Assembly (NCBI GenBank): GCA_947846985.1
Contig: CANTUZ010000004.1
Location: 57,203,672-57,267,671 of the forward strand
From: Fratercula arctica
Lineage: Eukaryota; Chordata; Aves; Charadriiformes; Alcidae
Length of the DNA: 64,000 nt
Direction: 5' to 3'
Notes under the pieces: model-generated
The model's database searches: none
What the model saw: the letters and a program-made list of their open reading frames with translations, nothing else
What the model was told of the DNA's origin: nothing
Made by a program: the position numbers and the translations under genes
Shown: positions 23,501 through 36,726 of the stretch, piece after piece
How the letters are laid out: each line of letters starts with the position of its first letter
Numbering within the stretch: position 1 is the first letter of the stretch

Positions 23501-24325
23501 CTTGTTCTCCATTTGCAACAGTTTAATAGAGGAAAAAACTCTGCAAGTTGCTTGTAGTTGTCCAAAAATCATTCATATAATCACCTTTAACTGATGAGGT
23601 TTTTTCCTGCCCTTTGTCTATGCTAGTGATTCACAAGTGATCATTTGTGGTGTGAGGAGTCAATACTACAACGCTATTTTTCTTGATACCCTGATTGGAT
23701 ACCAAGTTTCTTGAAAAGCTGGTAGCTAAAAAAGAACGTACGTTCCCCAAATACATCTGAATGAAATCTGCATTCTGCACAGGTGCTTTTGACCAGTAAT
23801 CGAAAAGCACACACAGTTGTGAGCCAAACACTCAAAATCCAACAATTATTTGAGATGCTTATTTTGCTGTGTTTAGACTATTAGGCTGAAAGATAAAGAC
23901 AAAGGAAGAGGCTGTTCATGTACCGCAATGAGGAAAATGGGAAGTGGCTGGCAATCACTCTAAAATACACAGAGCTTTTTCTCGTACCGTGCTGGAGTAT
24001 GTAGGCTCTTGAGCAATGGCCCTACACTGCAAATAGCCACTTTAAAAGGATGTATCTCGAAACTAATGCATTACCTATGCTGTGCAAGAAAGCAGTTATT
24101 TAGGGGAAGAAAAAAAAAGAAAACTCATCAGAACATCACAGTCGGTGAAAGAGCAGATTGAGGACTCCGCTGTGCCACCTAAACACAGCTACCTCATGCC
24201 ATGTGAAATGCCCTACAGTGTCCCCCATGGCATCTCAGCCGCCTCTCCATGAAAGCGTAGCTCCTCTCATGAGTTCCCTGCTTTCCACGTACCCAGTGCC
24301 TTGCATCACATCTGGCACTTTGGAG

Positions 24326-24372
24326 GCCTGAGCCAAAGCCCATTGATTTCATCCCAATGTCCTGAATTAGGG
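24326..24372. repeat. old dispersed repeat fragment (CCCATTGA type)
   Basis: 'cctgagccaaagcccattga' followed by 'tttcatcccaatgtcctga' corresponds to the motif gatccaaagcccattgaagt / caatggg, diverged. Confidence 0.4.
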
Positions 24373-27072
24373 CTGGAATGAGCACATTGATACATTCCAA
24401 CTTTGCTTCACCCTGAATTTCCTGCGTGCTCTGCCCTCCAGCCAGCCTAGACATTACAAACTGCTGCCTGTAACATTAATATTTTGCCCACAGAATGAAT
24501 GTGATCCGTCTTCATTGTCTCCCCGGAAAAAGTTTTGATACTTCCATTTCTTCTACAAACAAAATCAACATATAATTTATGTTTGTGAGCAAAGTGATTT
24601 TATGGTATTTCTCTTTGCTGACAGAATGATTGGAATAAAATTACATTCTGTTGACAAAAAATGTGATGAAATGTCGTTTGTGAACATTATGAACAAAAGA
24701 GTTTGACAAAACACAGTTCGCCAATGGGATGTAGTAAAGGTTTTAGCAAAATGAATTCTGTCTGTCTGCTATTTGTCCTAGGAATGACATGTGAAGTTTT
24801 TCAAAATCCACCGTGTCAAAATAAAAACTAAAAATTTCAGCCATAAAAGAAGTAAACGTTGCCTTTGCAGAAAGCCATTCCTTTCAGTGTTTTAAGTCAT
24901 ATTGCTTTAGGTCACCTCTGTTTTTCCAGAATTCTGTAACTTCTAATAGAGATATGCTGGATTCACATGTTTTGGTAGATATCTATGCCACACACCACCA
25001 TTAATTAACAGTCCTAGGCTTTCACATTTTTCTGGATTTTTGGTAAATTGATCAATGAGGTACAACTTTGTGATTTTCAGGCGTACTAGATATGTTTAAA
25101 GATAACAGTGTTTGTTCTTGGAAGGCATCAAGCTTCTGACAGCAGCATGAGTACTCACATAATTTAATTCCTTCAGAGCCTAAGCAACAGTCTGACAGCA
25201 TCTGGAAAACGTGTGCCAAGCTATTTTCTCTTTGAACTTTGATGCCTGACATCTTTACATGGACATGAGCTCATATGAGGATGGACAGAAAGGGAGGGGA
25301 ATCTCTCTTTGGTGGGCTCAAGTGAATGAGCTTAGACAAGGCTGATTTACCCTTGGTGGCAGAGGGCCTCTAGGTTAAAAGAAATTTGATGGCTCTACAG
25401 GGACTGGGGTATAAAAGCACAAGGCCCAGAACAAAGGGAATAGAGTTAATTATAGGAAGAAGTCACCATCATGAAACGGTTGAGCACAAAGGAAAAAAAC
25501 AGCCGCTAAGAAAGGTTGAAGTGCAAAAGAACAAAGCAAAGGTCAAACAAAATTATGTAAGCAACAACACATTAGCAACAAATAGAAGAAAAAATTAAAA
25601 CTGCAGCATAAACAGAGCCAGCTGCGTTGCATCCCTCCCTGCTTCCAGATCTGTCATTAGGTCCAAAGACTATAAGCCAGACCAGCACAAGTGCCTGCTC
25701 CTGAGCAGGGTGATGGTGAAGAGGATGAGCTTCTCTACAGAGACAGTGTGGGGGACTGGCTCGAGGGACAGGCTACTCGGCCATACTGGTCCCTGAGCTC
25801 TGCCCACGAGGCTGCCAGTGCTCCCAAGGCTCTGGCAGGTTGTGAGAGAAGTCGTCTTTCCCTCCAGACAGATGAAAATGAAAGAAATACACTATAATCC
25901 CACCAGCATTGGAAGAATTCAGTCTGCGCTTCCATCACGCTGTGAGGGATGCTGTCCCCAGAGAAAGCACTGGTGGGATTTTGGCCGTACCCCACACCAC
26001 ATCAGCTAGCCAGGGCATGCAGCACCCTTGCATCCGTCAAATCCCCCTGTGCCTAAGTGAGGAGGTACACCAACAATATAGAAAGAGTCTGGTGAGATCC
26101 TACAGTGAAGACACACTTTCAAGCATTAACAAGTTTGAACTTTTCAAGTCACTGGGGCTTCACACAGTCAGAAGGACTGCAGACTTGATTCCTGAACTTT
26201 AATGTCCATAGGCTAAAAAAAGCTTGGGGCCACCAAAGATCTTCTCAGACTTGCTTTTGGCACTCCAAGGCTGTGTAAATGAGGTTTAGCTCAACTTTGT
26301 ATGGGTTAAAGGTCTGGAGGGGAACCATCTCTGTATGGATTGGCCAGTTCCTGTACAAATATTAACAGAAAAGCAGTGATATAAATTTACATTCATCAGT
26401 AAATGCATCTTAGAGCTAAAAATACAATTAATTGCACTGCTTGCACTAAGGTTTTTGTTCTTTTCTCCCCTCCCTCTTCCCCCCCGCTGGTGAGGGAGAA
26501 GAAGGGAGCTGATGTGGTAAATGGTTTTTCCCCTGATTTTTCCCTTACAAAAGAATAAATGAGATGAAAAGGTAAGAAATGTTCAAACATAATCAACACA
26601 CACATACATTCTAAAGAAAATAGCAAATTAAATGCAAAGCCTATGCTAATGCATCATCCAGGTTGAGATTTTAATTGCAAAAAGTCAGGAAATGTGAAGT
26701 TATGGTTCTCGCAGTAATCATCACTCAGCCCCTTGAACACAGTTAGGATTTGTATTCCAGGCAGTGTGCAGCGTTAACTCGAACACCAGCGTGTATATGT
26801 GTTCTCTGCCTTCATTACAGTTGCTGGGGGAACCATAATTCTGCATTTGCTGACTTTTGCTCAATTAATTTTTTTTTCCTTATTGCTGTGCTATGAGGTT
26901 CTTGCATTTAATTTCACTGTATTAAAAAAAAAAAAAAAATACCAAAACACGTAAAACAATGAAAAGAAACCGGAACTTTCCATTGCACATTAAAATCAGG
27001 AGATAATTCATTCTCTCTCTGCATCCTAAGGCTCATGTAGGACCACACAATCATTTTGGAGCATGGGTACAT

Positions 27073-27124
27073 GAATAATAATAGTAATAGTAGTGATAAT
27101 TAATAACAATGACAACAACAATAA
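27073..27124. repeat. imperfect AAT/GTA/AAC trinucleotide tract
   Basis: Successive imperfect trinucleotides (ataataatagtaatagtagt, then aacaatgacaacaacaataa) form a degraded simple repeat. Confidence 0.75.
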
Positions 27125-27770
27125 ATGCTTATACCTGGAGCTTCACCTCATTGCGAAGTGAGTGCAAAAAGATCAGGGAATCGGCACACCATGGACAAGG
27201 GCTTTTTTCAACCCATTATGGTAACTGTACTTATAATACACTTTTTCGCAGTGAAGGCAATGCTGAGGTCCCATCCTGAGGGCACAGTAGTGAGTTTGTT
27301 CCCACCGAGCCTGTCTCAGAAGTGTTTCACTACAAAAGCAAATTTTGTGCCCTCACATCCTGCTCAGCGCTTCATTACCCCTGAGGATAATTTTGTCTGT
27401 AATCCTCCAACAACATGTCTGTGGTGGGATACACCTTCCTGGAGCTCTGCCTGGCTGACCTGCAGGAGCAGCCATAAAAGTAATTCATTCTAGTGGCCTG
27501 AGAACTTAGTTGGGAAACAATGCTTAGAGTAGGTATTTACCTACTCTGAAACAAAGGAGTCATCAATCTCAGCTTCACTTCTGATGTATATTTGAAGGCA
27601 CGCCTGCAGACAGACACTAAGTAAGCCTCACTAGCATTAATGACATGCTCATCTTCGTGCTAGCAGAGCCCCCACACCACTGCAACCTGCCCTTACCCAC
27701 CTCTCGTCCTCCTCTGGATGAGAGGATGGCTCCTGCAGTGTGCCCCCAAGGATGCACTGGATGCTTCAAG

Positions 27771-27860
27771 GTCAGATTTCCAAAGTGGCTGAAGGATATG
27801 AAGATGAATACAAGCCCAATCAGAGCCTAAATAACTGAGCACTTAGGCAAATCCCACTAA
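27771..27860. repeat. old dispersed repeat fragment
   Basis: 'agatttccaaagtggctgaa', 'cagagcctaaataactgagc' and 'acttaggcaaatcccac' resemble the old amniote repeat text with 'gcctaa' and 'cttaggc' phrases around a cccattga core. Boundaries are approximate. Confidence 0.35.
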
Positions 27861-28516
27861 TCCCACCTTTCTGTGATAGCTCATATGCATATAAAATCTA
27901 TTCCTAGGAAACGCCATCCCCCAGAAGTCACCATTCTCGTGCAAACTGTCATGCCAAGGGTTCTCTTTTTCTTATAGCAGTGGGTCTGCAGGTCAGGCAA
28001 ACCCATTAACCCCAGCTAGAGCAGCCCTCACCCAGAAGCTGAATATATATAAGTCTCCTGAGCTGAAAAGATACCAGTAGTGTCTCTCGTTGACAAATCT
28101 TGGCATTTTCTTCATAAAATTATTCCATATTTTACAGCTTTATGTTAGCTAAAGTGCAAATGGGAGACACAGGTGCCTCTTGCCCTCCGTAAGGTCTCTT
28201 TTAAACTCTCCTCTCACCATGGAAAGAGTGTTTTGTGTGTTGTAAGATCAGCATAGCCACGGGTGAGCCCTGGCCTCTGATTCAAAACAAGCTATCAGAT
28301 CTACTCAGTATGGAATACATGCTATGTTTGTTGCAGCTAAATATCTTTTTTTTTACCTTGTAAATACAAGAAATATGTTCTAAATGCAGCTCTCAGTAGG
28401 ACTTGTTAAAAAAGGGGGAGTCATAAATTCCTCACTGAAAAATTGCATTTCTCAAAAGTGTAAGCAAATCTTGTCAGAAAATTCCTGTACTTTTTCAAAT
28501 ATCTATCCCCCTCCTC

Positions 28517-28570
28517 AAAAAAAAAAAAAAAAAAACCAAAAAAAAAAAACAAAAAAAAACCCAAAAAACC
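28517..28570 (+). repeat. A-rich low-complexity tract
   Basis: Consecutive runs of A, the first of about 18, separated by CC, C and CCC. A and C only. Confidence 0.95.
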
Positions 28571-30467
28571 CAAAACAATTAAAACCCACCACTTTTTACT
28601 ATTCAGATCTTTCCTCTTTTCTCTTTTACCTTTTTCCATTGTAAAGACAAGGGAAATAATAGAATTGCTAAGAAGAGAGAGAAAGAGTTATGGAGAAAAA
28701 TTCCCATGGATTTTTTTTAAATCCAAGTTTGTTTTTTTTACTCCTTCCCCGAAATATGTTTATTTGGTTGAACTGTAAGCCTGTAAGTCATCCTGTTCTT
28801 TGGACTTTGAATGCAAAGAGTACAGCCAGCCAGAGGTAAGCATCCAAGGTACCTGGCAGAAAGCAGCATCGGCTAGAACAGATGGCAGCTCCTGACCATG
28901 CCAGAGAAAAGAAATGGTGTTGCCAAAAGTGCAAAGAGTTCATCCAGGTCTGTTTAATGCTTGGTGTCAATTTTCCCAAACCATAGTCAGAAGAGTCCTA
29001 ATTCTCTGCAAAGTCAAGTCAGGTGGCCTACAGCTGATCCACAGCATTGTACCGCTCTTCCTACTCCTTTCAATTAAAAGCATGATGGTCACATGGTGAA
29101 AAAAATTGACAGAGGTCCACTGATCTAGAAGATGTAAGAGTCATTGCTTTCAGGGGTATGCAACATGTAAATAAGACAGTGAGCCATGGAAATAGGTCTA
29201 ACATAGGTCACAAAGGGAAACACTGTTTAGCAGTCATGCAGACTTTAGACATAGTGCCATGAAGAGCTCATTTCAGCGGTAAGGAACCAGCTACAGAAGA
29301 CCCAGAGCAATTCCATGATAGAAAGGAACAAGTGCCACCTGTCAGCTCTCTGTACTGAGGAAAGGGGCTGAATTAGCTGAAACATGCCACCAAGTAGAAA
29401 ATCTAGGTCATAAATGGAGATGAGCAAGCAGGATTTTGGTATGTTTCACAGGAATCAGCTCTTATAAATACCCATGGTCGTTAGACAGGACCACTAACAG
29501 CCTATTAAAGAGGAGACTACAGAAATCAATATTAGGTGCTCCCTGAAGTATGGTGTTTGCTTGGTGCTTTGTAGCTCAAAAGAAGAGGCAGAAAAAAGAA
29601 ATCAGGAACCCAGAGGTGGAGATGGGTGAGGAGAGGAGGCTGTATGCAGGGTGGTTGCTCAGGCTGGGTGGATCCAGGAGGAAGCAAATGCCAGGGGACA
29701 TGAGGGATGTGCAACTGATGGATGGGTGAGGGTAGCAACCAAGTTCTGTTTTATCTTCTCAGGATAGCAGAATATTTTCACCAAAACCAAATGGAAGTCA
29801 CTAGTCTCTAACACTGACGCTGTGGACAACTTACCATAGACAACTGGTCCATAGAAATGTTCCCTAAAAGATGAGATATATGGGTAATAGTGACTTACAC
29901 ATTAAGAGGGGGAAAGATGTAGGGAACACTAGTCAGCTCCTTCAGTAACCCCCTTATGAATATATTGGTCTTTCTTACTACTGGTTGTACCTATTTTTAT
30001 AAAAAATGAACTCTCCAAGAGCAGGCAGTGCATACCTGTGGTAGAGGAAAGTTATTCTGAATCTTTCCTTTCCAATTTCTGCTTCAGATTTCACTTTGAA
30101 AATCTAACAATTTAAAAAGAAACAAAAGCATCTTGCAGAATGATACCAAAGGACAAAGTTATTTTAGGAATACAATTTTAATCAGTGCAGTACCAGCATT
30201 TAAATCTGCTGCTGCACTGACATCAGTGGGGAAAAAAAAAAATAATTAAAAACAAGGAATCCAGAGGGACTGGCAGTTTTGGAAATGAATCCACACCTGT
30301 GTCACCTTAACGTGGGATTACTGCAATTCACCCTGGATGAGGAAATTGTGGGGGGAGCAAGAGCTGTCAGCTGGCTTGTTAGAAAGAGCTTCACAGCTTG
30401 AGCGTGACACCTCTGCTCTGCGATGTATAATGGCTAAAACTGATTTCCATCTGACTCCCTGCATTAG

Positions 30468-30535
30468 GGACCCGGCAAATGAGTCACCTCACTTTTTATT
30501 TCCACGTGAGCCCAGTAATCTGGACGATTACCGAG
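30468..30535 (+). other. candidate short internal exon, unidentified
   Basis: A pyrimidine-rich tract (about 30444-30460) ends in CATTAG at 30462-30467, a reasonable acceptor. Sixty-eight bases later CCGAG is followed by GTGAGAAG, close to the donor consensus. The enclosed frame reads DPANESPHFLFPREPSNLDD and then YR, a plausible hydrophilic peptide. The exon length (68) is not a multiple of three. The frame is also open upstream from 30337, so openness is not limited to the exon. I recognise no family. Chance splice-like pairs are common at this scale. Confidence 0.18.
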
Positions 30536-30539
30536 GTGA

Positions 30540-33500
30540 GAAGACAAATGAAATCAATGCCATCTCTGTTCCCAAACAGATTTACTATCAAAACACAGCG
30601 TCAAGGGAACGGAGAGGGTACAGCAAACAAGGGTGACCGCTCACCAGATATGGGTGACACATGCTGTGTACACTCCTTTGACACCCAGGGCAAGGAAACC
30701 AGCTGTGTGTCCCTGGGGTTTCCATGCCCCAGGGACAGACAACACCCCAGGCTCAGCCTCCACATGGAGCCAGAGCCATGGCCAGGAGAGTTGCTGGGAC
30801 TGGCCCCTGGCCCTCCAGGCAGGGAAAAATCCCTTCAAGAGCATCCCCCATCCCACACCGGCCTCCTGTTCCCTGTCAGCTCCCGGGGAGGGAGCAGCCA
30901 CCAGCCAGGCTAGAGGGATCCACAAGAGTCACTTGGACATTGAGCCTGCAAAAGTAGCACCACACTGCAGTGTAGAAAGCTCGGGAGATGGCAATCACAA
31001 TCTTTGCTACCATGCGTGCTGGTACTTCTTAATCAGCTATGCAAATCAGGACAGCATTTGGGTGAAGTTTCAGAACTGTATTTGCCTAAAACACCGGCTT
31101 TCTGTAAGACAAAAATCACTCTGAAAGCCTGAGGACACTTGTGTTTGTTTGTCAGAAGTTTCTCGTTTCTTACTACTACATGTTGTTAGGAAAGGAATTA
31201 TTTATCCTTGGCCTCAGCCCTTAACTCTGTAGTAAAAGGTTGGTGACGTTTTCCAACATAAATCTAGCATTCATTGGTGTTTCAAAGAAATTGGATTTCA
31301 AACCGAACCTGATAAAAAAAACCCTAAAATTTCCTAAACTTTTCAAATCTTTTCTTAGACACTTCAAAATGAAACATTTCGTTATAAAATCCTTCTGAGA
31401 TATCTACCCTTTTCTGAAAGGCTTGAACAAACCACAAGTGAAGTAAAAAGTTGTACTTTGGATAAAAAAAAAAAAATAAAAAAAAAAAACCTGCAACAAA
31501 ACCAATTTCTCCATCCAGTTTTTCAGCAGGGCCATCAGTCAACCCTGGGATATGGCTATATTTTCTCCAGGGCACAGAAGAGCTGAGCTGTATCCAATAG
31601 GAGCGAGGCGGCAAAGTAAAACCATCTCCGTGAGTGAAACGAGCCATGACCACAGAAGTGTAGTCTGAGCCTTAAAAACTCCTGCCAGCGGAGCTGTGTC
31701 ATTTGGAGTCCCCCCTCCCAGCACTCTGCAGACTGGGAAGCCCTTTGCATCCCCCAGCCCAGGCAGGGGATGGGCTGCGCTGGAGGCACACACCGACATG
31801 CGAGCAGGTGGGTGAACCACTGCTGCAGCTGATGGGAGCAATGGCGTGTCTGCATGAGTTTTGTTTCAGTGATTCTCCTGGGCCTGAGGGCTTCTCCTGC
31901 CCAGGTAGATAGCTGTACTCAAGTAGCAGGGACGAGGGGTTTTCTCAGCTTACCGGCAAGTTTCTTCTCAGAGAGGTGCAAACATCTACCGACCTCCATT
32001 GACAACATATTCTTGTGCAGACCAGCTCAAAGTCCTTTTTCCCTGGTGGGAGAACTGGAGGCATTTATGTGTCCGCAGCATCTTTGAGGAGGTAATTGTA
32101 ACCAGCCTTCTTGCTGCCAAGCACAATATTGCTGCAGCCAATAATAATAGTCAGACTGTTTTTAACAGAGCTCATGATCACTTTAAGTATGAATCTGTCT
32201 TCACGACAACTCTGGAAGATAAGGGAAAAGTTGGAGACAGCAAAGCTAAGTGGGCCTGTGGAGGTCACCAAAGCAGCCTGCAGTAATGGCTGCAATCAAG
32301 GAGCTCCAAGCTCAGCACCGTGTTGCCCGACCACGCTGCCCTGTGCCCTGCGTCAGGGGGAGAGCAGGCCCATGGAACAACTACATGTTATACACAATTT
32401 GCCACAAAACCGCTTTTGTGAAACAAGGAAAATTTCCACCTACCCTGATTCTTGGGATATGATGAACTAGTGCTTGACACTTTTTTTAACTCGGTTTTGC
32501 TCAAGCTGACAGCTTCTTTGGACGGTGCTTGAATGTTCAACCATCTTGTATCTAGTACATTCATACAGGTATATAAATGAAGGATTGGCAGGAGACGACA
32601 ATAATTACAAGCCTTTGGCTCTTAGTGTACGTGGAGAAGGTAAAGAGGAGAGCCAGCGGTTTTCTGTCACCCACAGTCCCTCCATCCAGGTTGACCTCCA
32701 CAGCCTGCTCCTCCTTGGCACTGCCACAGCCTCCACGGCTGCCGGGAATGGCCTCTGAAGCGACAAACCACAAGCACAGTCTCACGTACAAACCCATGCA
32801 AACAACAGGACTGGAAAAAATCAGACAGGTACCCTTTCTGTACAAGTACATGAGGCAACTGAAAGCTGAAGGGGGAGAAGTCTTAAGCTCTTGCCAGCAT
32901 TACTCACAATTTGCAGGCACCTGGCTAGCTGTTACCAATCTGGTTGCTTTCATGCTAACTTCTGTTAAATTACCCCACTGGTGCCAGCTAACACCAGAGA
33001 TTTAGCATGCCATTTGAACAGAGGAGGCTCGAAAGTCAGCCAGCAGAGCTGATGAAAAGCAGATCATCGAGTCAGTTTACTATCAATGAGCTCTATTAAG
33101 TGACTGTAATGCAGTTCATAGCCCTGGAGTAGTCACTGTCCCTCACTAATCTAATGGTAGTATTGACAAGGATCATTTACACAGCTTCCCTTAAAGGTTA
33201 CCGTTATTTGTCAGGGATTCTCTGTGCTCCGGATGCGTGTGCAGTCCTCATTCAGATCCCGGGCTTGTCCATCCTCACTGTGGAGCTGCCATCCCAGGCG
33301 GCACCGACTCTGCTCCACACAAGGTCACGCCGCTGCAGCCAGGCGCTGGGCGTCCACATCTTCCAAACATCTGCTAGGGATTAACAGGAGATGGCACAAA
33401 CCTATCCTAAGGGCTGAACTAGCGCAGAGAAACTGGTTGTTCGACAGCAGGACCTTGCCACCAGGTATCAGTTAATCTGCATAAAGCCTACCCGGCTGTC

Positions 33501-36500
33501 TCTTGTGGTCAGTGGACATACTCCCCTAATGATCCGGCCATATCACAGAGTTGTAGTTTTATGTCCTTGATCGTTAAGTGCAACCACAGCTTCATTTTAC
33601 ATCCTCTATGTCAAAAAAAAAAAAAAAAAAAAAAGGTCACTAGTCCCTCAGGCATCATCTTCCTTTAACAAGCAAGAACTAGCGTCAGGATTTTAAATAC
33701 ATGGATCTTTCTGGCTAAACTGTCTGCTTTCAGCCCCATTCCTTCTCTGTTTTATAAAGATGATCTGAATTAACCAAACATCACTGCCTTTATTTGGAGG
33801 AAGTCTCGTCTCTTCAGCATCCCGCTCTCCCCAGAAAATGAAGGAAAACCACAGCAGTGAAGCACTCCTGATGCAGATGAGAGGAAAGACAAGAGCTAAT
33901 GCAGACAATGGGCAATTTAAGCCCTATCTGCACTTACAATGTAAATAGATAAATTACAGAAGCATTATTTGAAGCATAGATTGATCTTAGTCTTTTAAAA
34001 ATAGCTTAAACTGTTTAAAAAAACCCAAACTGTTGATATTCTACTTAACTTCCCACCTCACTTCAGAGATGCAGCCAGCAGCTCCAAAGTGGTGAGGGAC
34101 TCTTCTTGAGGTAGTTTCCCTGCAAGGGAGGATCAAAGGATCAGAGCAGTCCTTGGGATGTAATCCCCAGCAAAGAGGGATGAGATTAGGAGAGAGGCAG
34201 CGAGGGAAGGGCTCACACCTCTGACTCTCTCCAGCCTCTCGCCATCACTTCACGCTCTCCAGTGAACACACGATTTGAGCAACTCGCTCCTCTGGGCAGA
34301 AAGAGTTCAGATTTGCCCCGTGCTTGGAGGTGTTTGCTGGAGGATCTCTAAAAACACTGTGTAAGGGAGCTTGTTCACTCCTTCCTCAAAGCAGCTGTCG
34401 GGTACCTGCTCCTGCCCAGCTCCAGGGCCTCTGGCTGCTTCTGCATCTCCAGGTCCACAAGTAACCTCGTGGTGGAGCTAAATCAGGTTCGTGGTGTTCA
34501 GTGTCCCCATCTAGTGGTCAAGTCAATACAATTAAGGTACAACTCCAGGGCCTTTAAGAACGAGCAATATGAAAACCAAAACACTCATTTGTGGAAAACG
34601 TATGGCACCATCAAGAAAAAGGAAAGACAGCAATGGCAGAAAGGCAGGGAAACCAAAAGCAAAGATAATGTCCACAGTAACAACTAGTAATAATCTTCCT
34701 CCAAAAAATGTCCCCATTGAAAAAATGTAAGCAAAATTCCCCAGAGGAGGCAGACCCAGAGCCTGGAGCCCACTCACTGTCACTGGGGGTAGGTACATTG
34801 TTGGAACAAACTGGAGAGTGGAGGCCAAGCCAAGATGGTTTTTACTCAAAAAACATGGTCTCTGCATGCATGTGAGAAGGTGACCCATCCCTTTGACATT
34901 GAGAAAGCATCTGTCTGGATTAATCTCATCTCCCAGACCCTTTACTAATTTTTCAGTGCAAAAGCAGCAGCTCCCCATCACAAAGTCAGCACAGGCTCAG
35001 ATCCCAGCTCCTCTCGGCTTTCAGCACAGAGGAGGTCAAACCTGGGCAAGCCTAGCAAGAAGCTCGCTTGGACGTGGGGTTGAAATGTCTCCTCCCCAAG
35101 GTGACCCCAGCTGCTTCTCCTGACTCCTTAGCCATGGCTTTTCTCCTGGTGCTTTTGGGGAATTTCCCTGCCTCCTGCAAGGCACTTTGGGTCACTATTT
35201 ATCTACTTCTTTAGAGACATGTCCTGAGACAAACAAACTGGTATGGTAGATTCTTACCCGAAAGATAAACTAAGCATTCAAAATTTAGAAGCAAAGAGTC
35301 AGTATTTGTTGAAAAAATAAGCCTGTATTACTGCAGTTGAAAATACCATGAAGAATTACAGTATTATTATTCATTGTGGCAGTGATGGTCTCAGGCTAAC
35401 AAGGAGGTGAAGTCTGCAGAGAGGTGTGATAGCTGTTATTGGCCAATTTGAATAAGGGAAAAAAAAAAAAAAAAGGTAACTTTCTTTCTCTGCCCGACAA
35501 GAAACAGCAAAATCCAAACTAAATTCAGGCCCAATTTCTCTTAGTTCAATTGAATTATATTAGTTGATTTGTCCACTTGGTTAGCACCTGCTGAGCAGAA
35601 AAGCACGTTATCAAAGGCACTGGGGGAGCAGGGTTAGGGCCCATCTAACATGGAGACTTCAACTAGTCAGTTGTAACGCCATGAAATCTGCCTCGACAAA
35701 GGTCGAAGCTCTGATTTTCTGTACGCGTTGGAATTCTGAGCGGTTCTTGTGGAGAGTTTTGTGTGCTGACAAGAGCTAAAAGCAGAGGATCTGAGAGCAG
35801 TTTTCAAACTACGACCCTTCCCTGTTAGGGCAGGGAAGCTGTACAACATCAGCATAGAGTCCGATGGAAAGGAAGAGCTCTTCCGACTGTGGCTGCCGAG
35901 CCACAGTGAGGAATGCTGCCTGCACACAGGCTGCCGAGGAGGGCAGGGGAGATGACCAAGGATTGCAGACCCAGGCAGCATTTAACACTGCTTTCCCAGA
36001 GGCAGCTTTGTGGCCGCATTGGACAGGTTTAGTGAAAGTGAATGACAAAATATAGAGCAGATATGAAGTTTCAAGCAGAGGAACTTGCCTGCCCACCTGG
36101 GGCTGTGCAGAGCAGTAATCCCTGCTCGCAGGGGGATCTAAACCTCTCCGCATCTTCTGCAAAGCCTCAGGGAACAAACCAGGTCCCAAAGCTGCCCCCG
36201 TTTTCACCAGGGACCAGCAGTCCATGATTACTCCATCCCAACAAGTAGAAAAGGGTTATTATTTTTTCGCCGTTTCTCTTTTTTCTCTTCCATATCGCAA
36301 GCAGCCTGCAAGATCACACCAAGGAGACAGCACACGTCCCCACAGAAAGCTGAGGAAATACACTCAGACTGTGTTACTCTAACGGGAGACAGTCATTGCT
36401 GATTCTGCTCCCATTGAGCAGCATATAGGAATAGCCATTAAGTTCAATAGAGCAGGACCACACAATTAAAGGAGAAAAGATTACCTCCCTTTTCCATTTT

Positions 36501-36726
36501 CTTCTGCTAACAGAGAAAAAGATAAAAAAAAAAAAAATTTCTTGCTATTTCCAGCATTTGCATAAATCTGTGCTCTAATGATCAATGTGCAGACCTGTGA
36601 TGCAAAAGCTTTTGGGCCAGATCTTCACCTTGATCCAACAATGAATCAAACCAGATGAGGATCCCCACCAGAAGAAGAGGTCTTCTGGTCCCACAGACAG
36701 GGACAGCTGGTGCAATGGTATCCTAG
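30540..36726. other. unique sequence, no gene recognised
   Basis: GC-richer pockets at 30.63-30.95, 31.6-31.9, 33.2-33.5 and 35.85-36.2 kb, otherwise AT-rich. A-runs lie at about 33614-33634 and 35460-35475, and two A-runs with a single T between at 31469-31490. Open frames in the pockets (for example 163 codons at 30633-31124 plus, 138 codons at 35809-36225 minus) overlap in several frames and show no domain signal. Confidence 0.4.
36398..36458. repeat. old dispersed repeat fragment (CCCATTGA type)
   Basis: 'tgattctgctcccattgagc' and 'agccattaagttcaatagag' followed by 'caggacca' fit the near-palindromic consensus ctcccattgaagtcaatgg / cattgacttcaatgggagca / ggat. Possibly continues toward 36613, where 'gggccagatcttcacctt' resembles the end phrase of a related repeat. 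Confidence 0.45.

Larger units (their letters stand above)
23501..30460. other. unique sequence, no gene recognised
   Basis: AT-rich at 23.5-25.3 and 26.2-28.8 kb. Includes an A-run at about 26924-26938, an AAT/AAC-rich simple stretch at 27073-27124, and an A-rich tract at 28517-28570. A somewhat GC-richer patch at 25.6-26.2 kb contains an 11-base inverted repeat (25896-25906 with 25970-25980). A purine-rich patch lies at 29.57-29.73 kb. The stretch 24480-24760 is repeat-free and could be conserved noncoding DNA. No exon is supported. Confidence 0.4.

Noticed and set aside
28384..28644. Frames rich in lysine (plus) and phenylalanine (minus)
   Set aside because: Translation of the A/C low-complexity tract.
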